Origin: Persicaria tinctoria
Lineage: Eukaryota > Streptophyta > Magnoliopsida > Caryophyllales > Polygonaceae
NCBI GenBank assembly: GCA_037127255.1
Contig: JBANSL010000001.1
Location: 35,455,001-35,519,000 of the forward strand
DNA: 64,000 nt
Reading direction: 5' to 3'
Below the pieces are notes generated by a model. That model did not search any database, had not been told where the DNA came from, and worked only from the letters and a program-made list of their open reading frames with translations. Shown here one piece after another: positions 45,461 through 56,377 of the stretch (within the stretch, counting starts at the first letter, position 1; each line of letters opens with the position of its first letter). Both the position numbers and the translations under genes were made by a program.

Positions 45461-48389
45461 TCGTGCTACTGATCCCCATCTTTTTGCTTTTGATTGGGAA
45501 ATTGACAGGACATACCACCGCCGTCTTAGAGAACAACACCACCAACCCGATCCAATGGCTGCTAACCAGACGCTGCGAGAGCTGACAGCATCAAACATCA
45601 CACAGCAGGCACCTGCTGTGACAATCCCTGCTATAGGGGATGACAACCATTTTGAGCTTAAGTCTGGGCTGATTCACCAACTGCCAAAATTCCATGGATC
45701 GACTGGAGAGGACCCCATCAAGCACATGGGGAAGTTTCATAATGTGTGCATGAGCATGAAACCAGCCAATATAACTGAAGCACAGATAAAGATGAGAGCT
45801 TTTGGGTTCACGCTGGTCGATGCTGCGGATGACTGGTACTACAGCCTTCCTACTGGGAGCATCGATACTTGGCCTAAGCTCCACAAGGCCTTCCTGGAGA
45901 AATTCTTCCCTGCTAAGAAGGAGAACACCTTGAAGAAGGCAATCAGCAATATAGAGCAGGAGGAGGATGAGACCCTCTATGATTACAATGAAAGGTTCAA
46001 GAAGCTGTGTGCTAATTGCCCTTTCCATGGCTACAGCACGAAGGACCTAGTCTTATACATCTATGGGGGATTGCTGGAATCTGATAGAAGGATGATCGAT
46101 GCCGCCTGCGGAGGAAATATTCTGAATGCCACGCCAGAGGGAGCTATGGAAAAGATTCAGGAAATGGCTGAGGGGACTAGGAATTTTGGGAAGTCCACCA
46201 GAAAGAAAGGAGTCAACTCGGTAGACTCTAACCAAGCCAATGATATTGCTGAATTGAAGGATATGGTTAGGAGACTCACTCTAAAAGGGACTCCTCAACA
46301 ACTCAAGGCTTGTGAATTCTATGGTGATGACTTCCACCCAACTGATGCGTGTCCTACACTCCAGAGAGACACCGCTGAAGTGAGTGCTATAGGTGGAAAT
46401 GGACCTCAGAGACCCAGACATGACCCCTACTCAAACTCCTACAACCCAGGTTGGAAAGATCACCCGAATTTCAGATGGAGGGATCCACCAAACCAACCAC
46501 ATCAGCAGCAGCCACCTCCCTACAATCAGAGGCAGCAGGGTAACGCTCCATCCACTGAGTCCATGCTCAATACCCTGACACAACACTTTACTGCGCATGT
46601 TCAGACAACTGAATCGAGCATAAAGGATATACAGAAGCAAATGGGGCAAATGACTGAAGCAATCACTAGAATAGAGGCGAAGACGTCAGGGGGTCTACCA
46701 TCTCAAACAGTGGTCAATCCAAAGGAAAACGTCAGTGCTATAACTCTTCGGAATGGAAAGGAGCTGAGAAGTCAGGAATCCGAGGAGGAAAACACGACGG
46801 AGGCCAACGCGGCCACGCCCACCACTAGCGCGCCCGCGCCGGAAAATGACGCGCCCGCGCCTGATGCTAACGCGCCCGCACCTGGTCCAATCCCGCCTGA
46901 ATCTGAACCTTATGTCGATACTTATGTTCGACCGAATTTTCCCCCTCTCGGGTCTGAGAAACCAAAACCTCCGTTCCCTGAGGCACTTAAGGAGAGGAGG
47001 ATAATCGATGATTCAGAGCTGTTTGAGACATTTAGCAAGTGTCAGGTGAACATTCCTCTGCTGAGAATGATAAAAACTGTGCCCAAGTACGCCAAGTTCT
47101 TGAAGGAGCTTTGCACAGTAAAGAGGAATCAGAAGCTGAAAGGGAAAAAGAAGGTGAAAGTAAGTGAGCAGGTCTCCGCTATGTTTCAGAGGAGAATGCC
47201 GAAAAAGTGCGCTGATCCAGGTATGGTTACTATCCCTTGTATCATTGGAGATGTAAAATTTGATAGAGCTATGCTTGATTTGGGTGCTTCCATAAATGTG
47301 CTTCCCTACTCACTTTACAAATCACTAGATTTAGGACCTTTGCATGAAACTGGAGTAGTTGTGCAACTAGCTGATAGGTCTAATAAGTACCCTAAAGGAG
47401 TAGTTGAAGACGTTTTGGTTATGGTCGATAAACTGATTTTTCCTGCAGATTTCTTTGTCCTGGATATGGAACACGATAAGCATGATGCACCTATTCTGTT
47501 AGGTAGACCTTTTATTAAAACTGCTAGGACAAAAATCGATTGTGTCTCTGAGACACTAACAATGGAATTTGATGGAGAAAAGGTTGAATTCGATCTCTAT
47601 AAGGCTATGAAACATCCTGTTGATGACCAGTCTCTGTGCTCTATTGATGTGATTGAACCATTAGCTCAAGATCTATTTGATATTTCTAGGGAAGATGAGT
47701 TGCAGTCAATTATTGAGAATGATATTGATGAGTCCTATACAGATTTTTCAATCTCATCTAACATGCAGGAATTAGTAGCCCATATGAATATGGAAGGTGA
47801 GTCCCCTACTCTTTTGGGCGTTGGCCCCAATCTACTGACTCCAAGCGAAGTGCTTGTTCCATCTGTTGTGCAGGCACCTAAAATTGAACTCAAGCAACTC
47901 CCTAGTCATCTCAAGTATGCTTTCCTAGGAGTTGATGACACTTTACCAGTTATTGTGTCAAGTAAGCTCTCAGAGGAGCAGGAGGAAAAGTTAGTAGAGG
48001 TTCTAAAGGAGTACAAAACTGCATTGGGGTGGACCATCGCTGACATCAAGGGAATCAGTCCATCTACATGCATGCACAGGATCCTGCTGGAGGAAGGAGC
48101 TAAGCCATCACGCCAACCACAGAGAAGGCTCAATCCTCCCATGATGGATGTGGTGAAGAAGGAAGTGCTGAAATTGCTATCAGCTAACATGATTTTCCCA
48201 ATTTTTGACAGTCAGTGGGTGAGTCCTACCCAAGTTGTCCCTAAGAAAGGAGGGATTACTGTTGTGGAGAATCAACAAGGCGAGTTGGTCCCTACCAGGA
48301 CACAAACAGGTTGGAGGGTGTGCATCGACTATCGCAAGTTGAACACAGTAACCAGGAAGGATCACTTCCCTCTCCCCTTTATTGATTAG
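45450..48389 (+). CDS. Athila gag-pol, part 1 (gag, protease, start of RT)
   Basis: 979 codons end in TAG at 48387-48389. The retrotransposon gag domain lies at about residues 65-250 (LPKFHGSTGEDP, WPKLHKAFLEKFFP). A knuckle-like segment CEFYGDDFHPTDAC at 288-301 lacks the second cysteine of CCHC. An Ala/Pro-rich insert from the GC motif lies at about 450-485. The aspartic protease has DLGAS with D610 and later LLGRPF. RT fingers with VCIDYRKLN lie near 955. The frame continues directly into the next ORF; PLPFID-stop-MLERLAG suggests that a glutamine codon (CAG) became TAG. Gag builds the particle and PR matures the polyprotein. Confidence 0.92.
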   Translation: MVRTRATDPHLFAFDWEIDRTYHRRLREQHHQPDPMAANQTLRELTASNITQQAPAVTIPAIGDDNHFELKSGLIHQLPKFHGSTGEDPIKHMGKFHNVCMSMKPANITEAQIKMRAFGFTLVDAADDWYYSLPTGSIDTWPKLHKAFLEKFFPAKKENTLKKAISNIEQEEDETLYDYNERFKKLCANCPFHGYSTKDLVLYIYGGLLESDRRMIDAACGGNILNATPEGAMEKIQEMAEGTRNFGKSTRKKGVNSVDSNQANDIAELKDMVRRLTLKGTPQQLKACEFYGDDFHPTDACPTLQRDTAEVSAIGGNGPQRPRHDPYSNSYNPGWKDHPNFRWRDPPNQPHQQQPPPYNQRQQGNAPSTESMLNTLTQHFTAHVQTTESSIKDIQKQMGQMTEAITRIEAKTSGGLPSQTVVNPKENVSAITLRNGKELRSQESEEENTTEANAATPTTSAPAPENDAPAPDANAPAPGPIPPESEPYVDTYVRPNFPPLGSEKPKPPFPEALKERRIIDDSELFETFSKCQVNIPLLRMIKTVPKYAKFLKELCTVKRNQKLKGKKKVKVSEQVSAMFQRRMPKKCADPGMVTIPCIIGDVKFDRAMLDLGASINVLPYSLYKSLDLGPLHETGVVVQLADRSNKYPKGVVEDVLVMVDKLIFPADFFVLDMEHDKHDAPILLGRPFIKTARTKIDCVSETLTMEFDGEKVEFDLYKAMKHPVDDQSLCSIDVIEPLAQDLFDISREDELQSIIENDIDESYTDFSISSNMQELVAHMNMEGESPTLLGVGPNLLTPSEVLVPSVVQAPKIELKQLPSHLKYAFLGVDDTLPVIVSSKLSEEQEEKLVEVLKEYKTALGWTIADIKGISPSTCMHRILLEEGAKPSRQPQRRLNPPMMDVVKKEVLKLLSANMIFPIFDSQWVSPTQVVPKKGGITVVENQQGELVPTRTQTGWRVCIDYRKLNTVTRKDHFPLPFID
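46807..46895 (+). repeat. GC-rich motif array in Athila gag
   Basis: Three to four units of (A/G)CGCGCCCGCG(C/A)C at 24-bp spacing, read as Ala-Pro-Ala-Pro, between gag and protease. Confidence 0.9.
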
Positions 48390-50981
48390 ATGCTAGAACG
48401 CCTTGCTGGGCGCCCCTATTATTGCTTTCTTGATGGATATTCTGGTTATTTTCAGGTGGCTATAGCGCCAGAGGACCAGGAGAAGACTACTTTTACATGT
48501 CCTTTCGGTACTTTTGCATATCGCAGGATGCCATTTGGACTATGTAACGCACCCGGGACATTTCAACGATGTATGGTTAGTATCTTCTCTGAGTACATTG
48601 AAAATTTCATTGAAGTATTCATGGATGATTTCACAGTACATGGGGATAGCTTTGATACTTGTTTGAGCCATTTGGCACTAGTATTAAAAAGATGTGTTGA
48701 AACTAATTTGGTTTTGAACTCTGAAAAGTGTCATTTTATGGTAGAACAAGGAATTGTTTTAGGTCATATAGTCTCTGCAAAGGGTATTGAGGTCGATAAG
48801 GCAAAGATTGATGTAATTCAATCTCTGCCTTATCCTACTAATGTGCGCGAAGTTCGTTCTTTTCTAGGCCATGCAGGTTTTTATCGCAGGTTTATCAAAA
48901 ACTTTTCAAAGATATCCTTACCCTTATGCGAGCTTCTGAAGAAAGATGTGACATTTGCACTCACACAAGAGTGCAAAGAGGCGTTCGACCAGTTGAAAGG
49001 ACGCCTCACTAGTGCACCAATCATCCAGGCACCAGACTGGTCTCGCCCATTTGAGATCATGTGTGATGCGAGCGACTATGCAGTGGGAGCAGTGCTAGGC
49101 CAAAAAGAGGGAAGAGCCTCTCATGTGATCCATTACGCTTCCATGACTCTGAATGGAGCACAGCGCAACTACTCCACCACTGAGAAGGAAATGCTAGCTG
49201 TGGTGTTTGCACTAGAGAAGTTTCGACAATATCTGCTTGGGGTTAAAGTGATTATCTACACAGATCACGCAGCCCTCCGCTACTTGATGACAAAGAAGGA
49301 GACAAAGCCACGATTGATTCGATGGGTCCTGTTGCTCAGCGAATTTGACGTGGAGATTAAGGACAAGAAAGGAGCGGAGAATCTGGTGGCTGACCACTTG
49401 AGCAGATTGGTAAATGAGGAGGACAAGCCGGAGTCACAAAAACCCATCTTAGGAACGTTTCCGGACGACACCTTATGCAGACTCGAGAGCACAGAAACAC
49501 ACTGGAGGCTTGACGCGCCCGCGCTGCAATCTGACGCGCCCGCGCTGCAATCTGACGCGCCCGCGCTGCTTCAAGGCGCGCCCACACTGACCTCCGACGC
49601 GGCCACGTCTCCCTCTGACGCGCCCACGTCATTGTTTCTCCGATCTCCTCAGTCCGTTCTAGGACTTCACTCCGTCAGTCCTTGGTACCGGGACATTGTG
49701 AACTACTTAGTATGTGGAGAATTTCCTCCGGGTCATACCAAGGCCCAGACAGAGAAGGTTCGAAGAGAAGCCAACCACTATATTTGGGATGACCCATACC
49801 TTTGGAAACATTGCGCAGATCAGGTCATTCGTCGTTGTCTTCCAGATAATGAGGTACGATCTGTTCTTGAATTTTGTCATTCTGAAGCATGTGGGGGACA
49901 TTTTGGTGCTAATAAAACTGCTAGAAAGGTACTTGAATCTGGATTTTATTGGCCACATATCTTTAAAGATGCTTATTCTTTCTGCAAGGCATGTGATAGG
50001 TGTCAAAGAATGGGGAATATCTCCCAAAGGAATGAAATGCAACAATCACCAATGATTTTTTGCGAAATCTTTGATGTTTGGGGTATCGACTTTATGGGAC
50101 CTTTTCCTAGTTCTTGTGGGAATTTATATATTTTACTTGCGGTGGACTACGTTTCCAAGTGGGTGGAAGCGAAGGCCACCAGGACTGATGATTCTAAAGT
50201 TGTGGCAGGGTTCTTGAAAAGCAATATTTTTGCCAGGCATGGTATTCCTAGAGCGCTGATTAGTGACAGGGGTACCCATTTCTGCAACAAAACTGTGACT
50301 GCCTTGCTTAAGAAATATCATGTCACACACAGAGTTTCCACCGCATATCATCCACAGACGAATGGCCAAGCTGAGGTGTCCAATAGAGAGGTCAAAGCCA
50401 TTCTTGAGAAGACCGTGAATCCTAACAGGAAGGATTGGAGTTTGAGACTTGATGATGCTTTATGGGCTTATCGCACTGCTTACAAAACTCCAATTGGGAT
50501 GTCTCCTTTCAGACTTGTCTATGGGAAGGCATGTCATCTTCCTGTTGAGCTGGAGCACAAGGCTTGGTGGGCTGTGAAACAATGCAATATGCAGAGTGAC
50601 GAAGTTGGAGACCACAGGAAGCTACAGTTGGGTGAGCTCGAGGAGCTACGGTTGGACGCCTATGATAATGCGGCTATCTACAAGGCAAAGACCAAGGCAT
50701 GGCATGACAAGCACATCAATAGGAAGGACTTTAAAGCTGGTGACAAAGTCCTACTTTTTCAGTCTCGCCTGAAACTCTTCGCTGGGAAGCTCAGGTCAAA
50801 GTGGGGGGGACCATACATTGTTGCTGAAGTTTTCCCACATGGAGCGGTAGAGCTATATGACCCGGATAGCCAAAAGAAGTTCAAAGTAAATGGTCATAGG
50901 CTTAAGACATACTATGAAGGGTTCACAAAGGAGGTTATGGATGAGTTAGCTTTGGAGGAGCCACATGCGGAGTTAGAATAG
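48390..50981 (+). CDS. Athila pol, part 2 (RT, RNaseH, integrase)
   Basis: 863 codons in the same frame as part 1. RT continues with [24 protein letters not shown] and the catalytic FMDDF (D79, D80). RNaseH has [12 protein letters not shown] (D226), [11 protein letters not shown] and [11 protein letters not shown] variable Asp-Ala-Pro-rich linker lies at about 370-415, from the GC motif. Integrase has the zinc finger H...H/CKACDRC, then the triad D567, D626, E662 (35-residue spacing), followed by the DKVLLF-type C-terminal domain. The frame is open to 50981. A separate start at 48390 is unlikely in nature; expression would need read-through of the amber codon. All catalytic residues are present. 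Confidence 0.92.
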   Translation: MLERLAGRPYYCFLDGYSGYFQVAIAPEDQEKTTFTCPFGTFAYRRMPFGLCNAPGTFQRCMVSIFSEYIENFIEVFMDDFTVHGDSFDTCLSHLALVLKRCVETNLVLNSEKCHFMVEQGIVLGHIVSAKGIEVDKAKIDVIQSLPYPTNVREVRSFLGHAGFYRRFIKNFSKISLPLCELLKKDVTFALTQECKEAFDQLKGRLTSAPIIQAPDWSRPFEIMCDASDYAVGAVLGQKEGRASHVIHYASMTLNGAQRNYSTTEKEMLAVVFALEKFRQYLLGVKVIIYTDHAALRYLMTKKETKPRLIRWVLLLSEFDVEIKDKKGAENLVADHLSRLVNEEDKPESQKPILGTFPDDTLCRLESTETHWRLDAPALQSDAPALQSDAPALLQGAPTLTSDAATSPSDAPTSLFLRSPQSVLGLHSVSPWYRDIVNYLVCGEFPPGHTKAQTEKVRREANHYIWDDPYLWKHCADQVIRRCLPDNEVRSVLEFCHSEACGGHFGANKTARKVLESGFYWPHIFKDAYSFCKACDRCQRMGNISQRNEMQQSPMIFCEIFDVWGIDFMGPFPSSCGNLYILLAVDYVSKWVEAKATRTDDSKVVAGFLKSNIFARHGIPRALISDRGTHFCNKTVTALLKKYHVTHRVSTAYHPQTNGQAEVSNREVKAILEKTVNPNRKDWSLRLDDALWAYRTAYKTPIGMSPFRLVYGKACHLPVELEHKAWWAVKQCNMQSDEVGDHRKLQLGELEELRLDAYDNAAIYKAKTKAWHDKHINRKDFKAGDKVLLFQSRLKLFAGKLRSKWGGPYIVAEVFPHGAVELYDPDSQKKFKVNGHRLKTYYEGFTKEVMDELALEEPHAELE
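49510..49630 (+). repeat. GC-rich motif array between RNaseH and integrase
   Basis: Units of GACGCGCCCGCGCTGCAATCT (three near-perfect, 21 bp) are followed by diverged GACGC(G)(C/G)CCACG forms. They are read in frame as Asp-Ala-Pro-Ala-Leu. Confidence 0.93.
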
Positions 50982-51742
50982 CCAAAACGGCTTGGTCGAG
51001 CCAGCGACATGAAACAAAGGCGCTGCTTGGGAGGCAACCCAAGGAACTGCATTATTTTCTTTAACTCTATTTTTATTTTATTTTGTAGGTACTAAAGACG
51101 GAGTTCTGGTGACGAATTGCACCCGCATTTCGGACCCACTGCACCCGCAGTGTTAATTTTCGTCAAAAAAAAAAAAAAAAAAAACCAGTATCAAACATCA
51201 ACCCCACCAAAACCCTACACCCCACACATCAGCCCCCACATCACCCTCACCACACATCCCTCTCAAACTTTCCTCACCAAACACTCCCTTCTCTCTCCTC
51301 ACCACAACCGCCGCCCCCACCTTGGACCACCACATCTCGGTCCTCCCTGAAGCACACAGCCGCCGGCGGCAGCCCCCACCAGGCCAAGTACAAGCCGGCA
51401 CCGAAGAAATCTCGGCGAGCCTCACATCGACGAAGCCGTCTTCGCCGACGTTCAGATCTGAAGAGAGCTCCGACGCGGCCACGCCAACCCTAACGCGGCC
51501 GCGCTGCTACTCCCGACGCGCCCACGCCATCCCTAGCGTACCCGCGCTGTTAGAGAAGACCCACCAGGAAGCATACAGTCTCGACGCGGCCACGCCAACC
51601 CTAACGCGGCCGCGCTGCTACTCCCGACGCGCCCACGCCACCTTCAGCGTGCCCGCGTCTGCCCCCTGCGCCGAGCTGTTCTTCGTGAGTTCTTTCCGCT
51701 GTTCTTCTTTCGATTCCGATTTCTTCGTATTATATATCAAGT
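50982..51742 (+). other. Untranslated gap before the env-like ORF, with splice acceptor
   Basis: A T-rich tract ending TTATTTTATTTTGTAG (to 51088) is a strong 3' splice site candidate. It would fit expression of the downstream ORF from a spliced RNA. GCACCCGC words occur at about 51119 and 51141, and a run of about 21 A at 51165-51184. The block 51472-51660 is a separate repeat. Confidence 0.55.
51472..51660 (+). repeat. 112-bp tandem duplication of GC-motif DNA
   Basis: The segment starting GACGCGGCCACGCCAACCC (51472) is repeated at about 51584. Both copies contain ACGCGGCCGCGCTGC and CGACGCGCCCACGCCA. It lies just upstream of the env-like ORF. Confidence 0.9.
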
Positions 51743-53125
51743 ATGAGTTCATCGGAGGAGGAGATGAGTAGATCTGATCATGGGCTAGATTTGTCTAATG
51801 AGGAATTGGCGATTTACAATAAGGTCAGCTGTGTCAGTTCTACCAAATACTTGCATAGACCTACCCTTCAGAAGCTTCAAATGCTAGAATGTATGGAGCA
51901 ATGTCTAGAGCATGCCGGTATTAGTGGTTTTCTGGATTTGGGAGCTGTAGGGTATCCGGAACTGAGCAAGCAATTCCTCGCCACTTATCAGGTTCACCTG
52001 AGAGATCACAACATTAGAGGGGTTTCGTTCAGATATAATGGCACCACCTACAGGGTTTCTATATCAAGGCTACGAAAAGCTTTGGGGGTTACTAAAGCCC
52101 CAACGGATGGATGGGCCACAGCTGTGTCCGACCCCGACCTTGTTGCTTTCTTCAAAGCGGTGTCTGGAGAGGATTTTTTGACGAGCAACGAATACAACAG
52201 CAGGATCACTCATCCTATCTTCCGGATGTTGTGCAAGATCGTTGCTGGGACGTACTATGGGCTGATTACAGACACCAAGCTTTCCATGACGCATCTGAGA
52301 TTTGCCTACAGCGCAGTGCCTACTGCGGATTATACGCCTGACTGGGTTATGCTCTTTTTCGATGGCCTCGACAGGATCAGAAGGGATCGCAGTGCCGCTG
52401 GACCAGAAATGGTTCAGGGCGGCCTTATTACTCGAGTCGCCATTGCTGCATGCGTTGGGCAGAATGGTTTGGTTGAGCTGGAGGAGACAGAGGTCATCGC
52501 GAGGACCTATACTGAGGATTATCTACGGAGATGTCTGATGCTGGATACTGCACCGGATGGGGGAGCCATTTGGTGCACGGGCAAGAAGAAGGAGCATCAG
52601 TTCAGGCTCCCTAAGCCCCTGCCTTGGTCAGAATCTTGGTCTGACTGGTACATTGAGGCGGATTACTTTCCGACGTCACTTCTGGGGAGAAGGCGTCGCA
52701 TGGAGGTAGGCAGAAGCAGTGGCACAGCTGGAGCTGCCACGATGGAGGATGCGCCTATGGCTCAGCAGGCGTTTGTTCAGGCAGATACACAGGGCTTCAC
52801 ACAGAGCCCATATCAGGAGACGCCTGCTTATCAGCACGGTTGGGATTCTCAACCAGCATATCAGAGCCAGCAGGACGCGCACCAGTGGACCCCTTGGCCT
52901 GCACAAGCTTCTCAGGATACTTATCAGCAGCCCCAGCAGTGGGGCCACCTGGTTGATCAGATTGGCCTTTTGCGCCAAGACGTGGGGAGTCTGACGACAG
53001 TGACAAACCAGATTCTCCACCAGCAGGCCGACATCTTACAGGGCTTCGGCGAGTTCAAAGAGATGAGGGAGGAGCTGCGCCGCATGCGAGAGGACTACTC
53101 TCGCCACTATCCACCACCTCAGTGA
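51743..53125 (+). CDS. Athila ORF1/env-like protein
   Basis: 460 codons, starting MSSSEEEMSRSDHG. The central region (about 50-290) has the wording of the plant Athila ORF1 (Pfam PF03078-type) family: FLATYQVHLRDH, GVSFRYNGTTYRVS, RKALGV and a W/Y-rich end. A Gln/Tyr/Pro-rich segment lies at about 320-410. A C-terminal coiled-coil-like helix (about 415-455) has heptad Leu/Ile. I see no signal peptide or membrane span, so the env comparison is positional only. The function in plants is unknown. The frame is intact. Confidence 0.88.
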   Translation: MSSSEEEMSRSDHGLDLSNEELAIYNKVSCVSSTKYLHRPTLQKLQMLECMEQCLEHAGISGFLDLGAVGYPELSKQFLATYQVHLRDHNIRGVSFRYNGTTYRVSISRLRKALGVTKAPTDGWATAVSDPDLVAFFKAVSGEDFLTSNEYNSRITHPIFRMLCKIVAGTYYGLITDTKLSMTHLRFAYSAVPTADYTPDWVMLFFDGLDRIRRDRSAAGPEMVQGGLITRVAIAACVGQNGLVELEETEVIARTYTEDYLRRCLMLDTAPDGGAIWCTGKKKEHQFRLPKPLPWSESWSDWYIEADYFPTSLLGRRRRMEVGRSSGTAGAATMEDAPMAQQAFVQADTQGFTQSPYQETPAYQHGWDSQPAYQSQQDAHQWTPWPAQASQDTYQQPQQWGHLVDQIGLLRQDVGSLTTVTNQILHQQADILQGFGEFKEMREELRRMREDYSRHYPPPQ

Positions 53126-53169
53126 GTCCTTCTGTTTCCTTTCTCCCTACTTAATTCTGTCTTCTTTCA

Positions 53170-53207
53170 CATTGAGGACAATGCTTCATTCAAGTATGGG
53201 GGAGGGA
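53170..53207 (+). promoter_or_regulatory. Internal hairpin plus polypurine tract of Athila
   Basis: Stem CATTG/CAATG with loop AGGA (53170-53183) is followed by AAGTATGGGGGAGGGAAAGG. It mirrors the terminal copy at 53761 and the two copies in the gag-only element. Possible second plus-strand primer (inference). Confidence 0.7.
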
Positions 53208-53760
53208 AAGGATTCACACATCATGTACATATTTTATTTCAGCATTATTTGTGTACAGATTCTGCATTTGTTATTTAGAAAAAAAAAAAAAATGAAAAAA
53301 AAATGAAAAAAAAAGAAAGCAATCAAAATCCTGGGATGAGTTGAAAACCTGGAAGGGCGACTCAGGCAAAAAGCAGGTAGTCTGGCGAGCCTTAGGCTTG
53401 GCAATATGAGGCTTGAGGGAAGTGAGATTGTTATGTGAGTACCATCCCTGAAAAAAATGAGTGGCTTGGTGAAAACCCGAAAGGGCGCCTTGGCAAGATG
53501 AGCGTTTACTTGGAGTGATTAGGATTGATCTCTTGGCGAAGGCGACATAAGAAGAGGAGTTATAAGGAGGTTGTCGGGTAGGCCACTGGGAGCTATAAGG
53601 TGTAGATGGTTGAGATACAATTGTAATTCTTATTTCCTATTTTGATTGTCTTTTGAGCTGATTGGTGAGATGATGAAAACTACTAGTACTTAGTGTTCAT
53701 TTTCCTTGTACTGTCTGTGAACCTTTGAGATTTATAGTGAGAGTAGGCTAGCTTCTATGC
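53208..53760 (+). other. Athila 3' untranslated region
   Basis: An A-rich tract (53278-53320) is followed by two copies of GAAAACC(T/C)GGAAGGGCG-like units (53342 and 53472), each leading into a glycine-codon-like GGC-rich stretch. No ORF is supported. Confidence 0.6.
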
Positions 53761-53798
53761 TTACTCGGGACGAGTAAAGGTTTAAGTATGGGGGAATT
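53761..53798 (+). promoter_or_regulatory. Terminal hairpin plus polypurine tract of Athila
   Basis: Stem TTACTCG/CGAGTAA with loop GGA is followed by AGGTTTAAGTATGGGGGAAT, directly before the 3' LTR at 53799. The polypurine tract primes plus-strand DNA. Confidence 0.85.
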
Positions 53799-55047
53799 TG
53801 ATATGCGATATATTCCATAGCGCATTTAGTAGTTTTTGTCATCATTTACCTGACATTATGAGAGATATTAGTGTGAACTTGGTGATTCGGAGCATATTGA
53901 AGAAGTTGAAGAAATCATGCAAGTTACAGAAGCTAAGAAGATCGGAAGCAGCTGGAGGACTGAAGACCTTGGCGCGGCCGCGCTGCACATGGCGCGCCCG
54001 CGCTGCTACCCGACGCGACCACGCTGCTAGGAGGAAGTGGCCGCGCTGATACACCAAATGGAAGAGTTGAAGACGAGGCTGGCGCGCCCGCGCTGCACTT
54101 GGCGCGCCCGCGTCGGTCCTGAAGACGGATTCTTATCCGGTTCTGTTTATCTATTTAGTTTTTATATTTTATTATTATAATTGCACGGGATGTAAAACCC
54201 GACTTTATTAGGTTAAATAGGCCGAAAAGGCAGTAAGGATTTCATAGGGTTATTTTCCAGAGACATATTTTCCTTTTGCATTATCTCACAAACCCTATGG
54301 AGAACTAACTCTCCTTTGTTGCACTTGGTTCTTTGAAGCCTTCAATTGATTTGGTTGTGAGTATTCTACTCTTGTTCGTCCTTTGTTAATTGTTTCGATC
54401 TCCTGAGCTTATTGCTTGATTGCTTATTATTGATTTATCTAGATTGATCACCTAGGTTTATCGATACTAGTCATACTGCTAGGGTTTCCAATTCCAGGTC
54501 TTGGGTTGTAGATTCATTGTAGCAAACACAATCTCCATACGCGGTCGCTTGTGGTAGATTGTGAGGGAGATTCGATTACAGGCTATTTTGACGGGTTGTT
54601 AGAATCGCTTGTATCTCATTATAATTCATGCTTTAATGCTATTGCTTTATTATTTGGTGAAGGTTTTCCCTTGTAATTTAGTGATAAGTGCTTTTAGGAC
54701 TGGTAGGACTAAAAGCTATTACACGATCTGAATTGAGAACAATTACTGGACATTAGAACTTGAGACTCATAGAATGCGATGATGAACCATCTTAATTGTT
54801 GTGCGGATAATTACCTGGTGTGATACCTTTCCATCATATATTCACAACCTTTTTACTTGCAACTTGTTCTGTTACTATTTCTCACACACAAAACTCCCCC
54901 TTTAATCAGTTACTTTTGGTAATAATACTTGCTCTTACAACTGATTCTGTTTCCCTGTGGGTTCGACCCTAACTTACCTACTATACTTGTTATAGTTTGC
55001 ATCTTAGGAATTTACTTTGATTTGGCATAACGACTTTAGGCCTGTCA
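53799..55047 (+). repeat. Athila 3' LTR
   Basis: 1249 bp, one difference seen against the 5' LTR. It is followed by the target duplication GGCCC. Confidence 0.95.
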
Positions 55048-56377
55048 GGCCCTCCGATTGCTTTGGGGTTCAGAATCCCCGCTTTAAAAGGATAGTCTTT
55101 TGAGGTTTGAAATCTCGGCCCGTACCTGGATTGCAAGATCCGAACAAGGGGTTTCATCCCTTGAAACGTAACCCGGAAATCATAATTTTGGGCCGTTACA
55201 AAAAAATTCCAATTTTTTTTTTTTTAAAAAAGAACTCCCAAAATCTGAAATACAATTGCTAAAATTTTCAAAATTAACTAACCTGGTTTGACTCGAATCA
55301 GCAAAGGCTTCGAAAAATTCCCAATAACATCCGAATTGGCTACCTCAACTAGAAGGGTTGAACATTACCGATTTACCTTGAAGTAAATACTAAAAAAATC
55401 TCATCTTAATCCAATATTGCACTTAACTCTTCCAAAATTTATAGCAGATAAATAGCATTTTACAAAAAGTATAGTAGAGCCCTAAAATAATCCATGGTGT
55501 CTTCTACAAAAGTTTGGGCAATCAGTCATTAACATGATAACCAATATGAACAACTTCAATGAATCATTTTCCTTTTCCCAAGCAAAAAAGGCATGCAGTA
55601 GAAAAACTTCGTCTATGTTCTGAAAATAAAGAAATAGATCCATAATGAAACAAATTGCACAAATCCAAACAAGATATCAGCTCGGCCAAATCTCTTCATA
55701 GAATGGATGGATTTAGAATCATATGGATCGACATGAATCAAATTAAAATCACTAAACCCAATAACAAACATTTAAGTTTCAAATTTCTCTCACCTCGGTT
55801 GGAATCCGTTGAGCACTCTTAATCAGACCTCGAATCACTTGATGCTTTGAAGCGTAGAACACTTGATTGACCTTGAATCACTAGAAGTTTAGAATTTCTC
55901 TCATCTTCATGGCTTGAATGTCAAAGATTCAAAAATCTCCCCCAAATCGCTTCCCATCTCTAAACCCTAACTATCGAGGGATTTTTCACCTCCTCGGACT
56001 TAAAAGGGTTTTTTTTTTCTTTTCTTATAACTCCGTAAAAAAAATTATTTTGTTTTATTTAATTATTTTAGCGCGGATTTGAAAAAAATTGGGGTGAAAT
56101 GGCGGGCCACGCGAGCAAGCGAATAAAGCAAACCCGCCAAATTAATCATTTACCGATGAACCGCCCCCATAGGTATATTTTAATTTTTAGACCGCTTCCA
56201 TAGGTTGGTGAAAACGCCGCTTTCGACCCCCATTTTTTAAACCGCTCCCAGAATCGCCTCCACAGGCTAAATTGACCCTAAAAATGCAACCTTATCCTAG
56301 ACCGCTTCCATGAACCGCTTCTTTAGTTAAACCGCAGCTATAAACCTCTCCTATTGATCGGTATTGTAGTAGTGCAT

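Larger units (their letters stand above)
44122..55047 (+). mobile_element. Athila (Ty3/gypsy) retrotransposon, nearly intact
   Basis: Both LTRs are 1249 bp (44122-45370 and 53799-55047). I saw one difference by eye (A at about 44914, G in the partner). The 5-bp duplication GGCCC is perfect (44117-44121, 55048-55052). Order: LTR, tRNA-Asp primer site, gag-PR-RT-RNaseH-IN, an untranslated gap with a splice acceptor, an Athila ORF1/env-like frame, two polypurine tracts and the 3' LTR. PR-RT-RH-IN order defines gypsy. One amber stop interrupts RT. It is 10.9 kb, and young. Confidence 0.95.
41226..55200. mobile_element. Long (about 3 kb) solo LTR, split by the Athila element
   Basis: It begins TGTAAAGACCG and ends GGGCCGTTACA, a TG...CA pair with similar inverted ends. 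After removing the Athila insertion and one GGCCC the two parts (41226-44121 and 55053-55200) join to about 3.04 kb. The size, CT-rich centre (41820-42250) and ends suit a Tekay/Del-like gypsy LTR. No internal coding of its own is seen. The flanks ACACA and AAAAA do not match, so a clean target duplication is lacking. Confidence 0.6.
37569..56374. mobile_element. CACTA (En/Spm) transposon, non-autonomous, with nested insertions
   Basis: The left end is CACTACTACAATTAAGAGC and the right end, read inverted, is CACTACTACAATACCGATC. The 3-bp target duplication CAT is on both sides (37566-37568, 56375-56377). Both ends carry subterminal GCGGTT/AACCGC repeats (37595-37840 and 56150-56350). The 18.8 kb span includes later insertions: a Tat-like remnant at 38237 and the long LTR at 41226-55200. 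Without them about 3-4 kb remains, with no transposase. Nothing coding is seen in the arms 39990-41225 and 55201-56150. Confidence 0.85.
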
